DNA of 64,000 nucleotides from Rubrivirga marina. GTDB taxonomy: Bacteria > Bacteroidota > Rhodothermia > Rhodothermales > Rubricoccaceae. How positions within the stretch are numbered: the stretch's first letter is position 1; each line of letters starts with the position of its first letter. The stretch is taken from NCBI RefSeq assembly GCF_002283365.1, contig NZ_MQWD01000001.1, positions 435,694-499,693 of the forward strand, written 5' to 3'. Below are positions 50,175 through 58,980 of this stretch, one piece after another. Under the pieces are notes generated by a model that was not told where the DNA came from, did not search any database, and saw only the letters and a program-made list of their open reading frames with translations. A program made the position numbers and the translations under genes.

Positions 50175-53100
50175 TTACAAAGTGAAGGCATCGCCGACGT
50201 GGTGGACGAGGCCGAGTTCGGCGAGCGCGTCGAGGACTTCCTCGGCGGCGCGCGGCGTGGCCCCGTCGAAGCGGGCGGCGACCTCGGCCGGCGTCGAGGC
50301 CCCGGCGGCGACGGCCTGACGCACGGCGACCGTCCGTCCGGCGAGCGCGTCGGGCCACGGGCGCGTATCGGGCTCGTCGTCGACAGCGACGGGGGCGGGC
50401 GTGCGGAGGTCGAGCCCGCCCTGCGCTGGGGCCCCGGGGTTCTGGAACGCCGGGCGGAGGTACCGGACGGTCCCGGCCTCCTCCTCGGCGCGGCGCTCGG
50501 CGTTGAGCGCAACGAGCCGGTCGAGGACGGCGGCGCGGAAGGTGGGGGCCTCGGCGTCGAGATCGCCCCAGCCGTAGGCGTCGAGGACGGCCCGGTCGAG
50601 CCGGCGGTGGAGGTCGAGGAGCGTGTGAGCGAGCCCGTCGTCTGCGGCCCGCCGTTCCTTGGCCGTCAGGTCGCGGCCGAGGCGGAGGGCCTGGACGGCG
50701 TTGTAGAGGTCCGTCAGGCCGAGGCCGGGGTGCTCGGACTGGCGGGCCTTCCGGTGCGCGTCGATGGCTTCGCCGAACTGGCGGATGGCATCGGCCTGGG
50801 CGTCCGTCGCGTTGGGGAAGGGGAAGGGCTGGAAACAGCGCGTCGTGTTGTACACGGGATCGTTCCCCACGCCGAGCCGCCCGCCGGCCCGATCTGCCCA
50901 CTCGCCGTGGACACTGCTCGATAACACGCCGAGGTGGTAGGCGTCGTCGAAGGCGATGGCGATGATCTTATGCTCAGGGAGGATCGAAGCGTCGAGGAAC
51001 TGGAACAGCCGGTGCTTGGCCGTCTCCGGCGTGGCGATGTACCTGGGGAGGCCGGCGAGCGCGGAACGGAGCGTCGGGCGTGGTTCGGCGAAGAGCCACC
51101 AGTTCTCCCGGTAGCTCTTACGCCGGTTCGTGTCCCGAGCGGGTTTCACTTCCCGGACCAGCCGCTCGAAGGCCTCCGGGTACCTGTCGCGGGTCTCGTC
51201 CGCCGTGAGCCCGTAGAAGTCGAGCGCGTACCGCTCCCTCGGCGGCGCTGTCAAGTCCCGGCCGTTGAGCGTCGGCCGGACGTGGGGGTCGTCGCCCACT
51301 TGGGCCTTCATCCGCTCGGCCTCGTCCGGCGTGAGGACGAAGCCTCGGCCTGAGAACATCGACCCGACGCTGCTAATGCCTTGGTTCGCGTCGAGCGGTT
51401 CGGCCTGCGTCACGTCGGCGCCGACCGTCAGGTCCGCGTTGATCGAGCCGACGTAGTCGGTCAGGTCCACCTCAGCGATCCCGTCGCCGTCGTCGTCGCG
51501 CTCGTGCGTCACGACCGCGAGCCGGCCAGCGTCCGGGGGGAAGTCGTCAGCCCGAACGCCCGTCGTCATGGCGACGCGCACGTCGGCGGCGTCCGCCGAG
51601 TCCACCCATGGGTGATCTGGGATGGCAAACGCAAGAGCGAGCGAGGGGACCTCGCCTCCGCCTGTGAACAGCCCGTCGGCGCCGGGTCGATCCGCAACCG
51701 GCTCGCCGTCTAACTGTCGGTCAATCACCCGCCGGTTGAACGTCTGGGGCAGCGAGTTCGTCGTGACGAGCCCGAAGCGCTGGACCTCGCCTCGGCGCAC
51801 GGCCTCGGCCGAGCGGTGCCACCAGTAGAGCACGAAGTCGGCTGAGCCCGGGACGGCGGGGTACGCCTTCGCCAGCGCGTCGAGGTAGCCCTGTCCGAGC
51901 GCGGTCCGCATTGGCTCGCCCTTCCCTAGAAACGGCGGGTTGCCGACGATGAACTCGGCGTCGGGCCACGGGGCCGGCTCGCCCGCCTCAGTCAGGACGG
52001 CGTCCCGGTGCTCGACCTGGCCGTACCCCTCCAGCACCGGCTCGGGGAGCGGCTGGCTCCCCCCGTACCGGCGCCTATGCCACTGGAGGTACCCGATCCA
52101 CAGGACGAGGTCGGCGATGGCCGCCGCCCGCGCGTTGAGCTCGATCCCCCGCATCTGGCGCGGCGTCACGCCGAACCCCTCGCCGACGGCCTCGCCGACG
52201 AGCCCCTCGGCCGCCCGCCGGGCCTCGTCCTCCAGCGCCTTGAGCCCGGCGAACGTGACGTAGAGGAAGTTGCCGGACCCGCACGCCGGGTCGAGCACGC
52301 GGACCGACGCTAGGCGCGTGAGGAACCCCGCGAGGACGGCCCGCGCCTCGTTCCGGAGCCGGGTCCGTTGCCCGCCCGACGCGTCCTCGGCCCGCTCGAT
52401 GAGCTGGGTCGCCGCCGCCCGAGCCCCGTCCCACTCCTCCCGGAGCGGCTCCAGCACGGTCGGCCCGACGAGCCGCTCGACGTAGGCCCGCGGCGTGAAG
52501 TGGGCCCCGAGCGCGTGGCGCTCCGCCGGGTCGAGCGCGCGCTCGATGAGCGTCCCGAAGATCGACGGCTCGACCTCGGCCCAGTCCGACCGGGAGGCGT
52601 CGAGGAGCGCGGCCCGCTGGTCCTCGGTGAGCCGGGGCGTCCGGGTGTCCTTGAAGAGGAGCCCGTTGAACCGCCGGACGTGCTCGCGGACCTCGCCGAC
52701 GTACCCGCCCTCGTCCATCGTCCGGAAGAAGTGGGCCAGCGCGTGGGGGAGGTGGTCGAGGTCGTCGGCGTACGCCTCGAGGAGCCGGCGGAACGCGCCC
52801 TCGGGGATGAGCCCGGCGTCCTCGGCGAACATCGAGAAGAGGCACCGCGAGAGGAAGGAGGCCACGGCCTCGGCGTCCATCGGCGCCCCGTCCGCGTCGG
52901 TCGCCCCGTCGAGCGACGTCGCCAGCGTGGCGAGCTCGTCGGCGAGCTCGACCGTCACGCGGGCCTGGCGCCGGGCCGGGTCGAGTGAGAGCGGGTCCTC
53001 GAAGACGGCCGCCAGCGTCGCCCGCGTCTCCGGGTCCGCCAGGTCGCCTAAGCGGACCCGGTTCCGCTCGGCGTCCGGGAACGGGCGGTAGAGCCTGCCG

Positions 53101-53579
53101 GACCCGGAGAAGTCGGCGTAGAGGTCGAGGCAGAACCCGACGTCGCACACGACGACGAACGGGGGCGGGGGCTCGGCGGCCTCCAGGTTCCGGGCGTACC
53201 CCTCGGCCTGGTTCCGCGCGGCCTGCATCGTGGCCTCCCACGCCCGCGTCCCTCGGCGCCCGTGGCCCTGCCTCAGCTTCCGACCGCCCTCGGTCCGCTT
53301 GGCGTCGGCCCCCTGCTTCGTCTCCAGCACGAAGGCCCCGCGCTTGTAGAGGTCGACGAACCCCTTGGACTGGCGGCCGTCGCGGAACGTGAGCGGGCGC
53401 TCGTAAACGTAGGCGTCGGCCCGCGTGTCGCCCGTCGCGTAGTGCGGGCGCTCGACGCCAAGGACGTCCGCCAGCCCGTTCAAGAACGTCTGGGCGTTCG
53501 CGCGCTCGGCCCCGCCGGACGCGGCGGCGTCGCGGAGGAATTCGTCGAGGTCGATGCGGGGCTCGTAGACGTCGGGCAC
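50175..53579 (-). CDS. MmeI-like type IIG restriction-methylation enzyme
   Basis: 1134 residues joining nuclease and methyltransferase in one chain. N-terminal PD-(D/E)XK site: Asp76, Glu86, Lys88 in 'KGFVDLYKRGAFVLETKQG'. Methyltransferase motif I 'VLDPACGSGNFLYVTFAG' is near 433 and motif IV 'FIVGNPPFLGKG' near 545, the gamma-class N6-adenine order. 'MRGIELNARAAAIADLVLWIG' is typical of the MmeI/type IIL group. Residues about 700-950 are the target-recognition region. The last 55 residues form a winged-helix-like tail ('STPAEVAARFDGATPRAAEEV'). It cuts unmodified DNA and marks host DNA; no separate methylase is needed. Confidence 0.9.
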   Translation of the reverse strand: MPDVYEPRIDLDEFLRDAAASGGAERANAQTFLNGLADVLGVERPHYATGDTRADAYVYERPLTFRDGRQSKGFVDLYKRGAFVLETKQGADAKRTEGGRKLRQGHGRRGTRAWEATMQAARNQAEGYARNLEAAEPPPPFVVVCDVGFCLDLYADFSGSGRLYRPFPDAERNRVRLGDLADPETRATLAAVFEDPLSLDPARRQARVTVELADELATLATSLDGATDADGAPMDAEAVASFLSRCLFSMFAEDAGLIPEGAFRRLLEAYADDLDHLPHALAHFFRTMDEGGYVGEVREHVRRFNGLLFKDTRTPRLTEDQRAALLDASRSDWAEVEPSIFGTLIERALDPAERHALGAHFTPRAYVERLVGPTVLEPLREEWDGARAAATQLIERAEDASGGQRTRLRNEARAVLAGFLTRLASVRVLDPACGSGNFLYVTFAGLKALEDEARRAAEGLVGEAVGEGFGVTPRQMRGIELNARAAAIADLVLWIGYLQWHRRRYGGSQPLPEPVLEGYGQVEHRDAVLTEAGEPAPWPDAEFIVGNPPFLGKGEPMRTALGQGYLDALAKAYPAVPGSADFVLYWWHRSAEAVRRGEVQRFGLVTTNSLPQTFNRRVIDRQLDGEPVADRPGADGLFTGGGEVPSLALAFAIPDHPWVDSADAADVRVAMTTGVRADDFPPDAGRLAVVTHERDDDGDGIAEVDLTDYVGSINADLTVGADVTQAEPLDANQGISSVGSMFSGRGFVLTPDEAERMKAQVGDDPHVRPTLNGRDLTAPPRERYALDFYGLTADETRDRYPEAFERLVREVKPARDTNRRKSYRENWWLFAEPRPTLRSALAGLPRYIATPETAKHRLFQFLDASILPEHKIIAIAFDDAYHLGVLSSSVHGEWADRAGGRLGVGNDPVYNTTRCFQPFPFPNATDAQADAIRQFGEAIDAHRKARQSEHPGLGLTDLYNAVQALRLGRDLTAKERRAADDGLAHTLLDLHRRLDRAVLDAYGWGDLDAEAPTFRAAVLDRLVALNAERRAEEEAGTVRYLRPAFQNPGAPAQGGLDLRTPAPVAVDDEPDTRPWPDALAGRTVAVRQAVAAGASTPAEVAARFDGATPRAAEEVLDALAELGLVHHVGDAFTL

Positions 53580-53805
53580 GGGGTCGGATGTGTGGGGATC
53601 GGGCTGGGGATGTTACCAGCGGGACGACACGTAGGCCGCCGAGCCCCCTGCTCCGTACGGACCCAGTCCGGGTGGACAGTGCCCGTCGCGGGATCGCGCT
53701 CGGTACTCCGTGGAGGTGGCCTGACTTTGTGACTTTGGACCCCGCGCCCTTTATTGGCTGCGGGCCCTGTCCCGATCCCGACGCCTTCCCCTAGCCCGAA
53801 GAGCG

Positions 53806-54729
53806 ATGGACACAACCCTCTCCGATCCCATAGACGGCCCGTTCGACTCGATCCGAGAGCACGTCGAACGGCTCCATCGGGTGGTGAAGGGGCTCGACGC
53901 CGCGAGAGTCCGGTTCCTTGACGCGACGCGTGACTTCGAGGTCGCCCCGCTCCGGGCCCGGGCGATCGAGAAGCTCAGGGCGTACGACGACCCGGCAGCG
54001 GAGAAGGCCCGCCGGACCGTCGAGGCCGCGAGGGAGGCCCGCCACCGCATCGGGGCCCGACTCGGCGCCGACGCCCACATGTCGTCGGTCGTCTCCCACC
54101 TCGCTCTGGGGACCCACCTGCTCCTCAGCGGGCTCCAGGGCCGCGCCGTCGCGGTCGCGGTCCGCGGGGGGACCGACGGGCTCCGCGAGATCGAGGACAA
54201 GCTCGTGGCCCTCATGGGGCTCGCCCCCCGACCGCCGTCCGACCCGCTCCCCCACGGCGACCCGGCCGAGTTCCGCGGGCTCCTCCTCCTCGCCGAGGAC
54301 GTCGTCCGGTACTCCGCGATCGCCGTCGACTCGGCGACCCTCGCTCTGTCCGACTACGCCGGGGCCCTCAGTGCCTACGTCGGCGAGCCCCCGCCCGGTC
54401 GCGTGGAGACGGTGGCCCGGATCGCGAGGGAGGCGGCGCTCGAACAGGCCGGGGGGCTGATGAGCGAGCAGGCCCTCCAAGCGGCCCTCCGCGCGCTCTC
54501 CCTCGCGGCCCCCCTCGTGGCCGTCGTCCTAGAGGCCCTGACGCTCGGGCTGGCGATCAAGGAGCGCGTCGAGGACGAGGCGGCCGAGCGGGCCGTGACC
54601 CGGAACCCCGACGACGAGCTCTCCGACCTCCTCGACGCCCTCGGCGAGAGCGAGGCGCGGCTGGACGACGCCGAGCGGTTCGCTCGGACGACGACGGAGG
54701 AGGTCCTGGCCATCGTGCGGGGGGTGTAG
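53806..54729 (+). CDS. Helical island protein with hydrophobic C-terminal region, unknown
   Basis: 307 residues, almost entirely helical and alanine-rich. N-terminal part contains long amphipathic helices ('FDSIREHVERLHRVVKGLDAA', 'AEKARRTVEAAREARHRIG'). A stretch near residues 215-255 ('ALQAALRALSLAAPLVAVVLEALTLGLAI' in two parts) is hydrophobic enough to insert in a membrane. The tail is acidic. It is divergent from the restriction enzyme. No family recognised. A membrane-active effector is possible but unproven. Confidence 0.65.
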   Translation: MDTTLSDPIDGPFDSIREHVERLHRVVKGLDAARVRFLDATRDFEVAPLRARAIEKLRAYDDPAAEKARRTVEAAREARHRIGARLGADAHMSSVVSHLALGTHLLLSGLQGRAVAVAVRGGTDGLREIEDKLVALMGLAPRPPSDPLPHGDPAEFRGLLLLAEDVVRYSAIAVDSATLALSDYAGALSAYVGEPPPGRVETVARIAREAALEQAGGLMSEQALQAALRALSLAAPLVAVVLEALTLGLAIKERVEDEAAERAVTRNPDDELSDLLDALGESEARLDDAERFARTTTEEVLAIVRGV

Positions 54730-54888
54730 GACGCCCCGGTGCCGGACCCTCCCGTCCGACGACGCCGGGAGGACCGGCGCGGAGCGGACCCCACGGGTCC
54801 AGGTGACGAGGGGGAAATCCCGCGCGGCCGCGCACCGTCCGGGCGGGGGAAGGCGCCCTCCCCGACTGACCGGGGAGGACTGAGCGGC

Positions 54889-55239
54889 TCATGCGGCGCG
54901 CCGGTCCGGCTCGGCGGGGGCGGACCGCGTGACGACGACGTACCCGGTGGCCCGGACGCACGCGGCGACCCCGGCCTTCTCCTCGTACGTCTTGAGCGCC
55001 TTGAGCTCGCCCGCGAGCCGGTCGACGGCCGGGCCGTACTCGTAGGTGCGGCGCGTGCGGACGGCGAGCGTGTGGCCGAGCACGTCGGCCGTCGCCCGGT
55101 CCTCGTCGAGGAGGGCCGAGTAGATGGTCGGTTCGAGCGCTCGGATCTCGGCGTCGAGCCGCTGGCGCTCGGCCTTGAGGTCGAGGTAGCGGGCGAGGTC
55201 GGCGGGGTCGTCGAGCGTGCGGAGGGTGTCGTAGGGCAT
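54889..55239 (-). CDS. Small coiled-coil-like protein, unknown
   Basis: 116 residues from ATG 55239. Residues about 10-45 form a charged heptad-like helix ('LARYLDLKAERQRLDAEIRAL'), followed by 'LGHTLAVRTRRTYEYGPAVDRLAGEL'. The layout resembles small phage early proteins, but no named family could be assigned. It follows the 80-residue gene on the same strand with a 56-bp gap, under the consensus promoter at 55608-55636. Confidence 0.6.
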   Translation of the reverse strand: MPYDTLRTLDDPADLARYLDLKAERQRLDAEIRALEPTIYSALLDEDRATADVLGHTLAVRTRRTYEYGPAVDRLAGELKALKTYEEKAGVAACVRATGYVVVTRSAPAEPDRRAA

Positions 55240-55295
55240 CGGTCGGGGGGTCAGGGGGGAGCGGGCCCGGGACCAAGGCCCCGGGCCGGACGCCG

Positions 55296-55538
55296 CTAGG
55301 CGTAGAGCGCGACGAGGGCGGGGTCCTCGCAGTCGAAGAAGAGGGCCTCGTACCGGGCGCACTGGACCTCGAACTCGATGGCCGTCTCGATGTCGTCGAT
55401 GAGGTCGGGCGTGCAGGCGACCGGGGCCCCGGTCGGCGTCTTGACCCCCTCGACCTCGTAGCGGCCGGGCTCGACGCGGGCCGTCACGGCGAGCGTGCCG
55501 TGGAGCGGTGAGGGGATGTGGATGGTGATCTGGAACAT
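55296..55538 (-). CDS. Small beta-rich acidic protein, unknown
   Basis: 80 residues. The N-terminal half is beta-rich ('MFQITIHIPSPLHGTLAVTA', 'PGRYEVEGVKTP'), the C-terminal half an acidic helix ('DLIDDIETAIEFEVQCARYEALF'). First gene downstream of the promoter at 55608-55636, so it should be the most strongly expressed small gene of the island. No family recognised. Confidence 0.6.
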   Translation of the reverse strand: MFQITIHIPSPLHGTLAVTARVEPGRYEVEGVKTPTGAPVACTPDLIDDIETAIEFEVQCARYEALFFDCEDPALVALYA

Positions 55539-55607
55539 GGCTCTGTGCGGGATGCCCCTGGCGGGGCGGTGAGAGGGAGGGCGTTGCTGCGCCCGTCGGA
55601 CATCTCA

Positions 55608-55636
55608 ATTGTACATACTTTTCTGCCCAATGTCAA
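55608..55636 (-). promoter_or_regulatory. Consensus sigma70-type promoter, minus strand
   Basis: On the minus strand the -35 box is TTGACA (55631-55636, 6/6), spacer 17 bp, -10 box TACAAT (55608-55613, 5/6). It lies in an AT-rich patch unlike the rest of the window and is about 70 bp upstream of the 80-residue gene. Bacteroidota housekeeping promoters usually differ (TTTG ... TAnnTTTG), so this one looks imported or is built for a different sigma factor. Confidence 0.7.
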
Positions 55637-55693
55637 GAAAAAACTACTCACGCCCCCGCTTTGGTTTACCTTCCGACGACGCCCCCCGGACCC

Positions 55694-55897
55694 ATGACCG
55701 CCCGCGAGTTCTCCGACCTCTTCAAGCCGTACCTCCCCGTCCGGACCGTGGCCAAGGCGGCCGGGTTCAAGGAGTCCACGTGGTACACGACGACGACGCG
55801 GGGGCGCGAGCTCACGCCCGACGAGGTCAAGCGCCTGCGGGGGGCCGTCGAGGCCCACGCTGCCGAGATCGCTCGGCTCGCCGGGGGCCTCGGATAG
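55694..55897 (+). CDS. Small HTH-like putative regulator
   Basis: 67 residues from ATG 55694 (the frame is open from 55661). 'LPVRTVAKAAGFKESTWYTT' followed by 'RGRELTPDEVKRLRGAV' has helix-turn-helix spacing typical of small phage-type repressors. It is divergent from the two small genes and flanks their promoter, so it may control it. Assignment is from local sequence pattern only. Confidence 0.6.
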   Translation: MTAREFSDLFKPYLPVRTVAKAAGFKESTWYTTTTRGRELTPDEVKRLRGAVEAHAAEIARLAGGLG

Positions 55898-55901
55898 AGG
55901 A

Positions 55902-55931
55902 GCCCCCGGCGCGCAGCAACACGCCGGGGGC
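55902..55931. terminator. GC hairpin after the putative regulator
   Basis: Arms GCCCCCGGCG (55902-55911) and CGCCGGGGGC (55922-55931) with a 10-nt loop, 4 bp past the stop. A second hairpin, CGACGGCGGC...GCCGCCGTCG, follows at about 55942-55966. Together they separate the convergent genes at 55897 and 55979. Confidence 0.6.
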
Positions 55932-55978
55932 CGCACAGAGCCGACGGCGGCGCGGGGCCGCCGTCGCTCCGAGCCGTG

Positions 55979-56323
55979 CTATGCCTCCGCCTCCGGGCCC
56001 GTTCCTCCGCCGGTCGGGACGGGGACGGCCCCGGCGAACCCGAGCCGCCGTGCGCCCTCGGCGTAGATCGCCCAGAGGAAGGGGGCCCGGGAGGGCTCGA
56101 CGCCGTGGAGGGCCCGGAGGACCTCGGCGGCCACGTCGGCGGCGGGCTCGCCCGCGGCCCACGCGGGGACGACGAGGTACGCCTCGACCTCGGCCGCGGC
56201 GGCCTCGACGGTCCGGGCCGGCGCCACGGCCCGCCGGCCGTTCGCCTCGCGGACGGCGTCGAGGACGGCCTCCGTCGTCGGGGCGACGGTGCCGCAATCG
56301 GGGCGAGGCGGGGGGCGGTCCAT
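55979..56323 (-). CDS. Small island protein, unknown
   Basis: 114 residues from ATG 56323; an upstream open extension to 56521 crosses a terminator and is not considered part of it. It begins 'MDRPPPRPDCGTVAPTTEAV', has an alanine-rich helical middle ('TVEAAAAEVEAYLVVPAWAAG') and 'RAPFLWAIYAEGARRLGF' near the end. Cytoplasmic. No family recognised. Confidence 0.55.
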   Translation of the reverse strand: MDRPPPRPDCGTVAPTTEAVLDAVREANGRRAVAPARTVEAAAAEVEAYLVVPAWAAGEPAADVAAEVLRALHGVEPSRAPFLWAIYAEGARRLGFAGAVPVPTGGGTGPEAEA

Positions 56324-56453
56324 GGCGGACGCTACGCCCGGGGCCGTGACGGGTGCCGGGTCGTTCCCACCGCGCGAACGCCGGAGGCCCTGTGCCCGGC
56401 CGAGGGGGAGTACCCCGTCGGTACCAGGTGGAGGAAGAGAGGGCGACCCGCGT

Positions 56454-56477
56454 AAAAAAATCCTGGGGCACCCAGGA
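56454..56477 (-). terminator. Minus-strand Rho-independent terminator
   Basis: On the minus strand TCCTGGG-TGC-CCCAGGA is followed at once by TTTTTTT (A-run 56454-56460). No protein gene lies directly upstream on this strand, so it should end a non-coding transcript. Confidence 0.75.
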
Positions 56478-56495
56478 CTCCAGGCCCTCGGGACG

Positions 56496-56561
56496 CCACT
56501 CAACCACGGTCGGCGGACCACTCAACCGCGACCGACGGACCGTTCAACCCGGAGGAACCCT
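56496..56561. repeat. Tandem 22-bp repeats (iteron-like)
   Basis: Unit 1 CCACTCAACCACGGTCGGCGGA (56496-56517, split here as 10+12), unit 2 with three changes (56518-56539), and a third partial unit sharing the CCGTTCAACC start (56540-56561). They are head-to-tail with no spacing. Confidence 0.7.
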
Positions 56562-56833
56562 TCCCCCCCTTAAAAGCAGGGCCCTGGGGTATCCGTCGGC
56601 CGTTTCGCCCCGTGCCACCGGGCGGACCCCGGAGCGAGTCGGACCCGACGGCCCCCGTCCCGCTCAGGCGAAGGCGCCGCCGCGCGACTCGCGGGCCCGG
56701 CGGCCGCCAGGTTCAGGTCCTGCGCGAGGAGAGGCCGCAGTCGATTTCACGGCTCGAATCGTGCTCGGGGGCTTGACTGTGGAGGATGGGAGCCGGATCA
56801 TCGGCGCACGTCCCCCCCGTACGAACCTGCCGC

Positions 56834-58846
56834 ATGAGCGGCGCTACCGTGCGGATCATTAAGGCGGGAAAAGGAACCCTGCACGTCGACGCTGAATCGG
56901 GGGACGCGACGCTCGTCCTCCCCTTGGAGTTCGACCTCGAACCGAACGAGAGCCCGACGCTCTACGGCGCCTCGCTCCACTACGTGTCCCTGGGGCGGGA
57001 ACGGGTCGGCGAGGGCGAGGAGGTCGGTCTCGTACCGGTCCGCCCGAACGACCCCGACACGTTCCCGATCAGGCTGAGGGGGGACGACGACGTCCCTGAC
57101 AAAGTCCAGTTCGTGGTCAAGTTCGAGGCCCCCGACCTCCCCGAGGTAAGTGGGAAGAGGCCGGGCGAGCTCGTCTTGGACCTGAGTGTCCGGGGGAAGC
57201 ACGTGCTCCCCGTCCGGGTCCGGTTCCAGTGGAGCCCGGCGCGTGCCTTGTCACAGAGAGGCTCCGACGTCGTCGTCGTGGAGGTGGGGCGGGGCCGGCA
57301 ACCCCGCGAGCTCCGTACGAACTTCGGGGCCCTCCTCCTCCTCTTCGCCGCCGTGTTCGCGTGGAACGCGACCTACAACGACGGGGTGAGGGGCGGGTGG
57401 ACTTCGCCCGTCCTCGTCGCCAGCGCGGCTTCGTTCGCCCTCGGGTTCTTCGGGCTCCAGATCGTCGCCCTGGCCGGGTGGTTCCGCACCCTCTCGGGCA
57501 TCATCGCCGTCTGGCGGTACCCCGAGCTCTACTTGGAGCCGGCCACGGTGACCATCCTCGGGGCGAAGGCGACGGCGCCGATCCTGGCCACCCTCGGCCT
57601 CGCCCTCGCGGCGGTCGGGTGGTCCGGCCGTGCCGTCGTGCTGCCCGACCCGGGGGACGGGTACGCGTGGGTCTACGACGACGATCGGAACCACGAGGTC
57701 CGGCCCGGAGACAAGATCCCCCTTCGGGAGGCCAAGCGGGTCGTTCTGACCTGGGAAGACTCCTCGCGAGTGGCCCGGAGGATCCAACTAGCGAGGGCCC
57801 GCACGGCGGTCGATTGGTCGGAGTGGTTCGGGAGCCTCGCGCCTCGGCTGGCCGTCGACTACGACACGTTCAGCGTGGTCTACAGCGAGGGCGTCAGCCT
57901 CAGTAGGACCGGGGACTGCGACCCCGAGAGGGACGAGGAGGGGAGCTACCGGGGGGAGTTCACGGTCGAGGACGACCTCGCCTCCCCATGCGTGAACTGG
58001 ATCCGCCCGCAGGTCGTCGCGGTTCTCAAGGGGGCCAGGCGAGCGCCAGGGGACGACCTGACGGTCGAGGGGACGGGCCGTACGCTGGCCGACCTCACCG
58101 AGGTCAGCGTGAGGAGGACTCGGGACCTCGATTCGGGCGCGATCGCGGACCGGTTCGGGTCCGAGTGGGACGCCGAGCTGACCCGCCACACGGCGTACGA
58201 CCTCCTGCGGTCGCTCGACCTCGACGCCCTCATCGCCCCGGCCGCGCGGGAGATGGTGGACCGGAGAGAGCGGATCCTCAGGCGCGACTTCATGGAGTCG
58301 TACGGGCGCCGGGCCGAGGTGGTCGAGACGGGGGGGATTGAAGAGCGAATCCAGAGCCTCGTGTTTCTCCGGGCCCTCGCCCGGCTCAGCGCCCGGACGG
58401 GGTCGAGCGCGCTGCGGGACGACGACCTCCGCCGGGTCCGAGACGACTTCGAGGCGTACTACGCCGTCCCACGTGGGACGACGGACGTCGTCGGGAGCCG
58501 GGACGTCTTCCGGGCATACGTCCAGTTCCTCATGGAACTGGAGCGGCGCCACCTCGCCTCGCCGTACGTCGACTCCCTCGGGATGGCCGTCGAGGGAGTC
58601 GCCAGGGGACTGGGGGACATATACGAGCTCTACCTGGAGGAGGCGCTGGCCTTCGACCTGCTCTACGGAGAGAGCGGGGGGCAGGACCGGTGCGCCAGGC
58701 GCCGCGAGTTCCTTCTGCGGAGCTTCCAGGCCCAGGTCGACCGGAATCCGGCCGGAGTTCGGGCCTACGTCGATTCCCTTATGCGGCACGAGCGACGACT
58801 CCGAGGAGACGGGCCGGTGCGGGAGTTCGTCGGCCGACTCGCTTGA
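56834..58846 (+). CDS. Large membrane protein of unknown family
   Basis: 670 residues from ATG 56834. Residues 1-160 are a beta-rich soluble domain ('GTLHVDAESGDATLVLPLEF', 'VQFVVKFEAPDLPEV'). Three membrane spans follow at about 165-182 ('LLLLFAAVFAWNATY'), 191-217 ('VLVASAASFALGFFGLQIVAL') and 245-268 ('ILATLGLALAAVGWSG'). The remaining 400 residues are soluble: a beta-rich part ('WVYDDDRNHEVRPGDKIPL') and then long helices ('AAREMVDRRERILRRDF'). With three spans, the N- and C-terminal domains lie on opposite sides of the membrane. It converges with the zinc-ribbon nuclease gene. No known family recognised. Confidence 0.8.
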   Translation: MSGATVRIIKAGKGTLHVDAESGDATLVLPLEFDLEPNESPTLYGASLHYVSLGRERVGEGEEVGLVPVRPNDPDTFPIRLRGDDDVPDKVQFVVKFEAPDLPEVSGKRPGELVLDLSVRGKHVLPVRVRFQWSPARALSQRGSDVVVVEVGRGRQPRELRTNFGALLLLFAAVFAWNATYNDGVRGGWTSPVLVASAASFALGFFGLQIVALAGWFRTLSGIIAVWRYPELYLEPATVTILGAKATAPILATLGLALAAVGWSGRAVVLPDPGDGYAWVYDDDRNHEVRPGDKIPLREAKRVVLTWEDSSRVARRIQLARARTAVDWSEWFGSLAPRLAVDYDTFSVVYSEGVSLSRTGDCDPERDEEGSYRGEFTVEDDLASPCVNWIRPQVVAVLKGARRAPGDDLTVEGTGRTLADLTEVSVRRTRDLDSGAIADRFGSEWDAELTRHTAYDLLRSLDLDALIAPAAREMVDRRERILRRDFMESYGRRAEVVETGGIEERIQSLVFLRALARLSARTGSSALRDDDLRRVRDDFEAYYAVPRGTTDVVGSRDVFRAYVQFLMELERRHLASPYVDSLGMAVEGVARGLGDIYELYLEEALAFDLLYGESGGQDRCARRREFLLRSFQAQVDRNPAGVRAYVDSLMRHERRLRGDGPVREFVGRLA

Positions 58847-58980
58847 GGGGGCCCCGCCGGGCTACACGGACACGACATCGGGGACGGGAGGCTCCGGCTT
58901 GGCAGTGATCGTAGTGGACCACGGAGAGGCCGCGAGAGGCCAGCCAGTTCCTCGCCGCCAATACTCGCACATCGCGTTAG

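Larger units (their letters stand above)
56324..56833. other. Non-coding island region with terminator and tandem repeats
   Basis: 510 bp without a supported gene. It holds a minus-strand terminator (56454-56477), 22-bp tandem repeats (56496-56561) and an AT patch CTTAAAAG (56569-56576). It could be an origin of the element, or encode a small minus-strand RNA. Confidence 0.6.
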
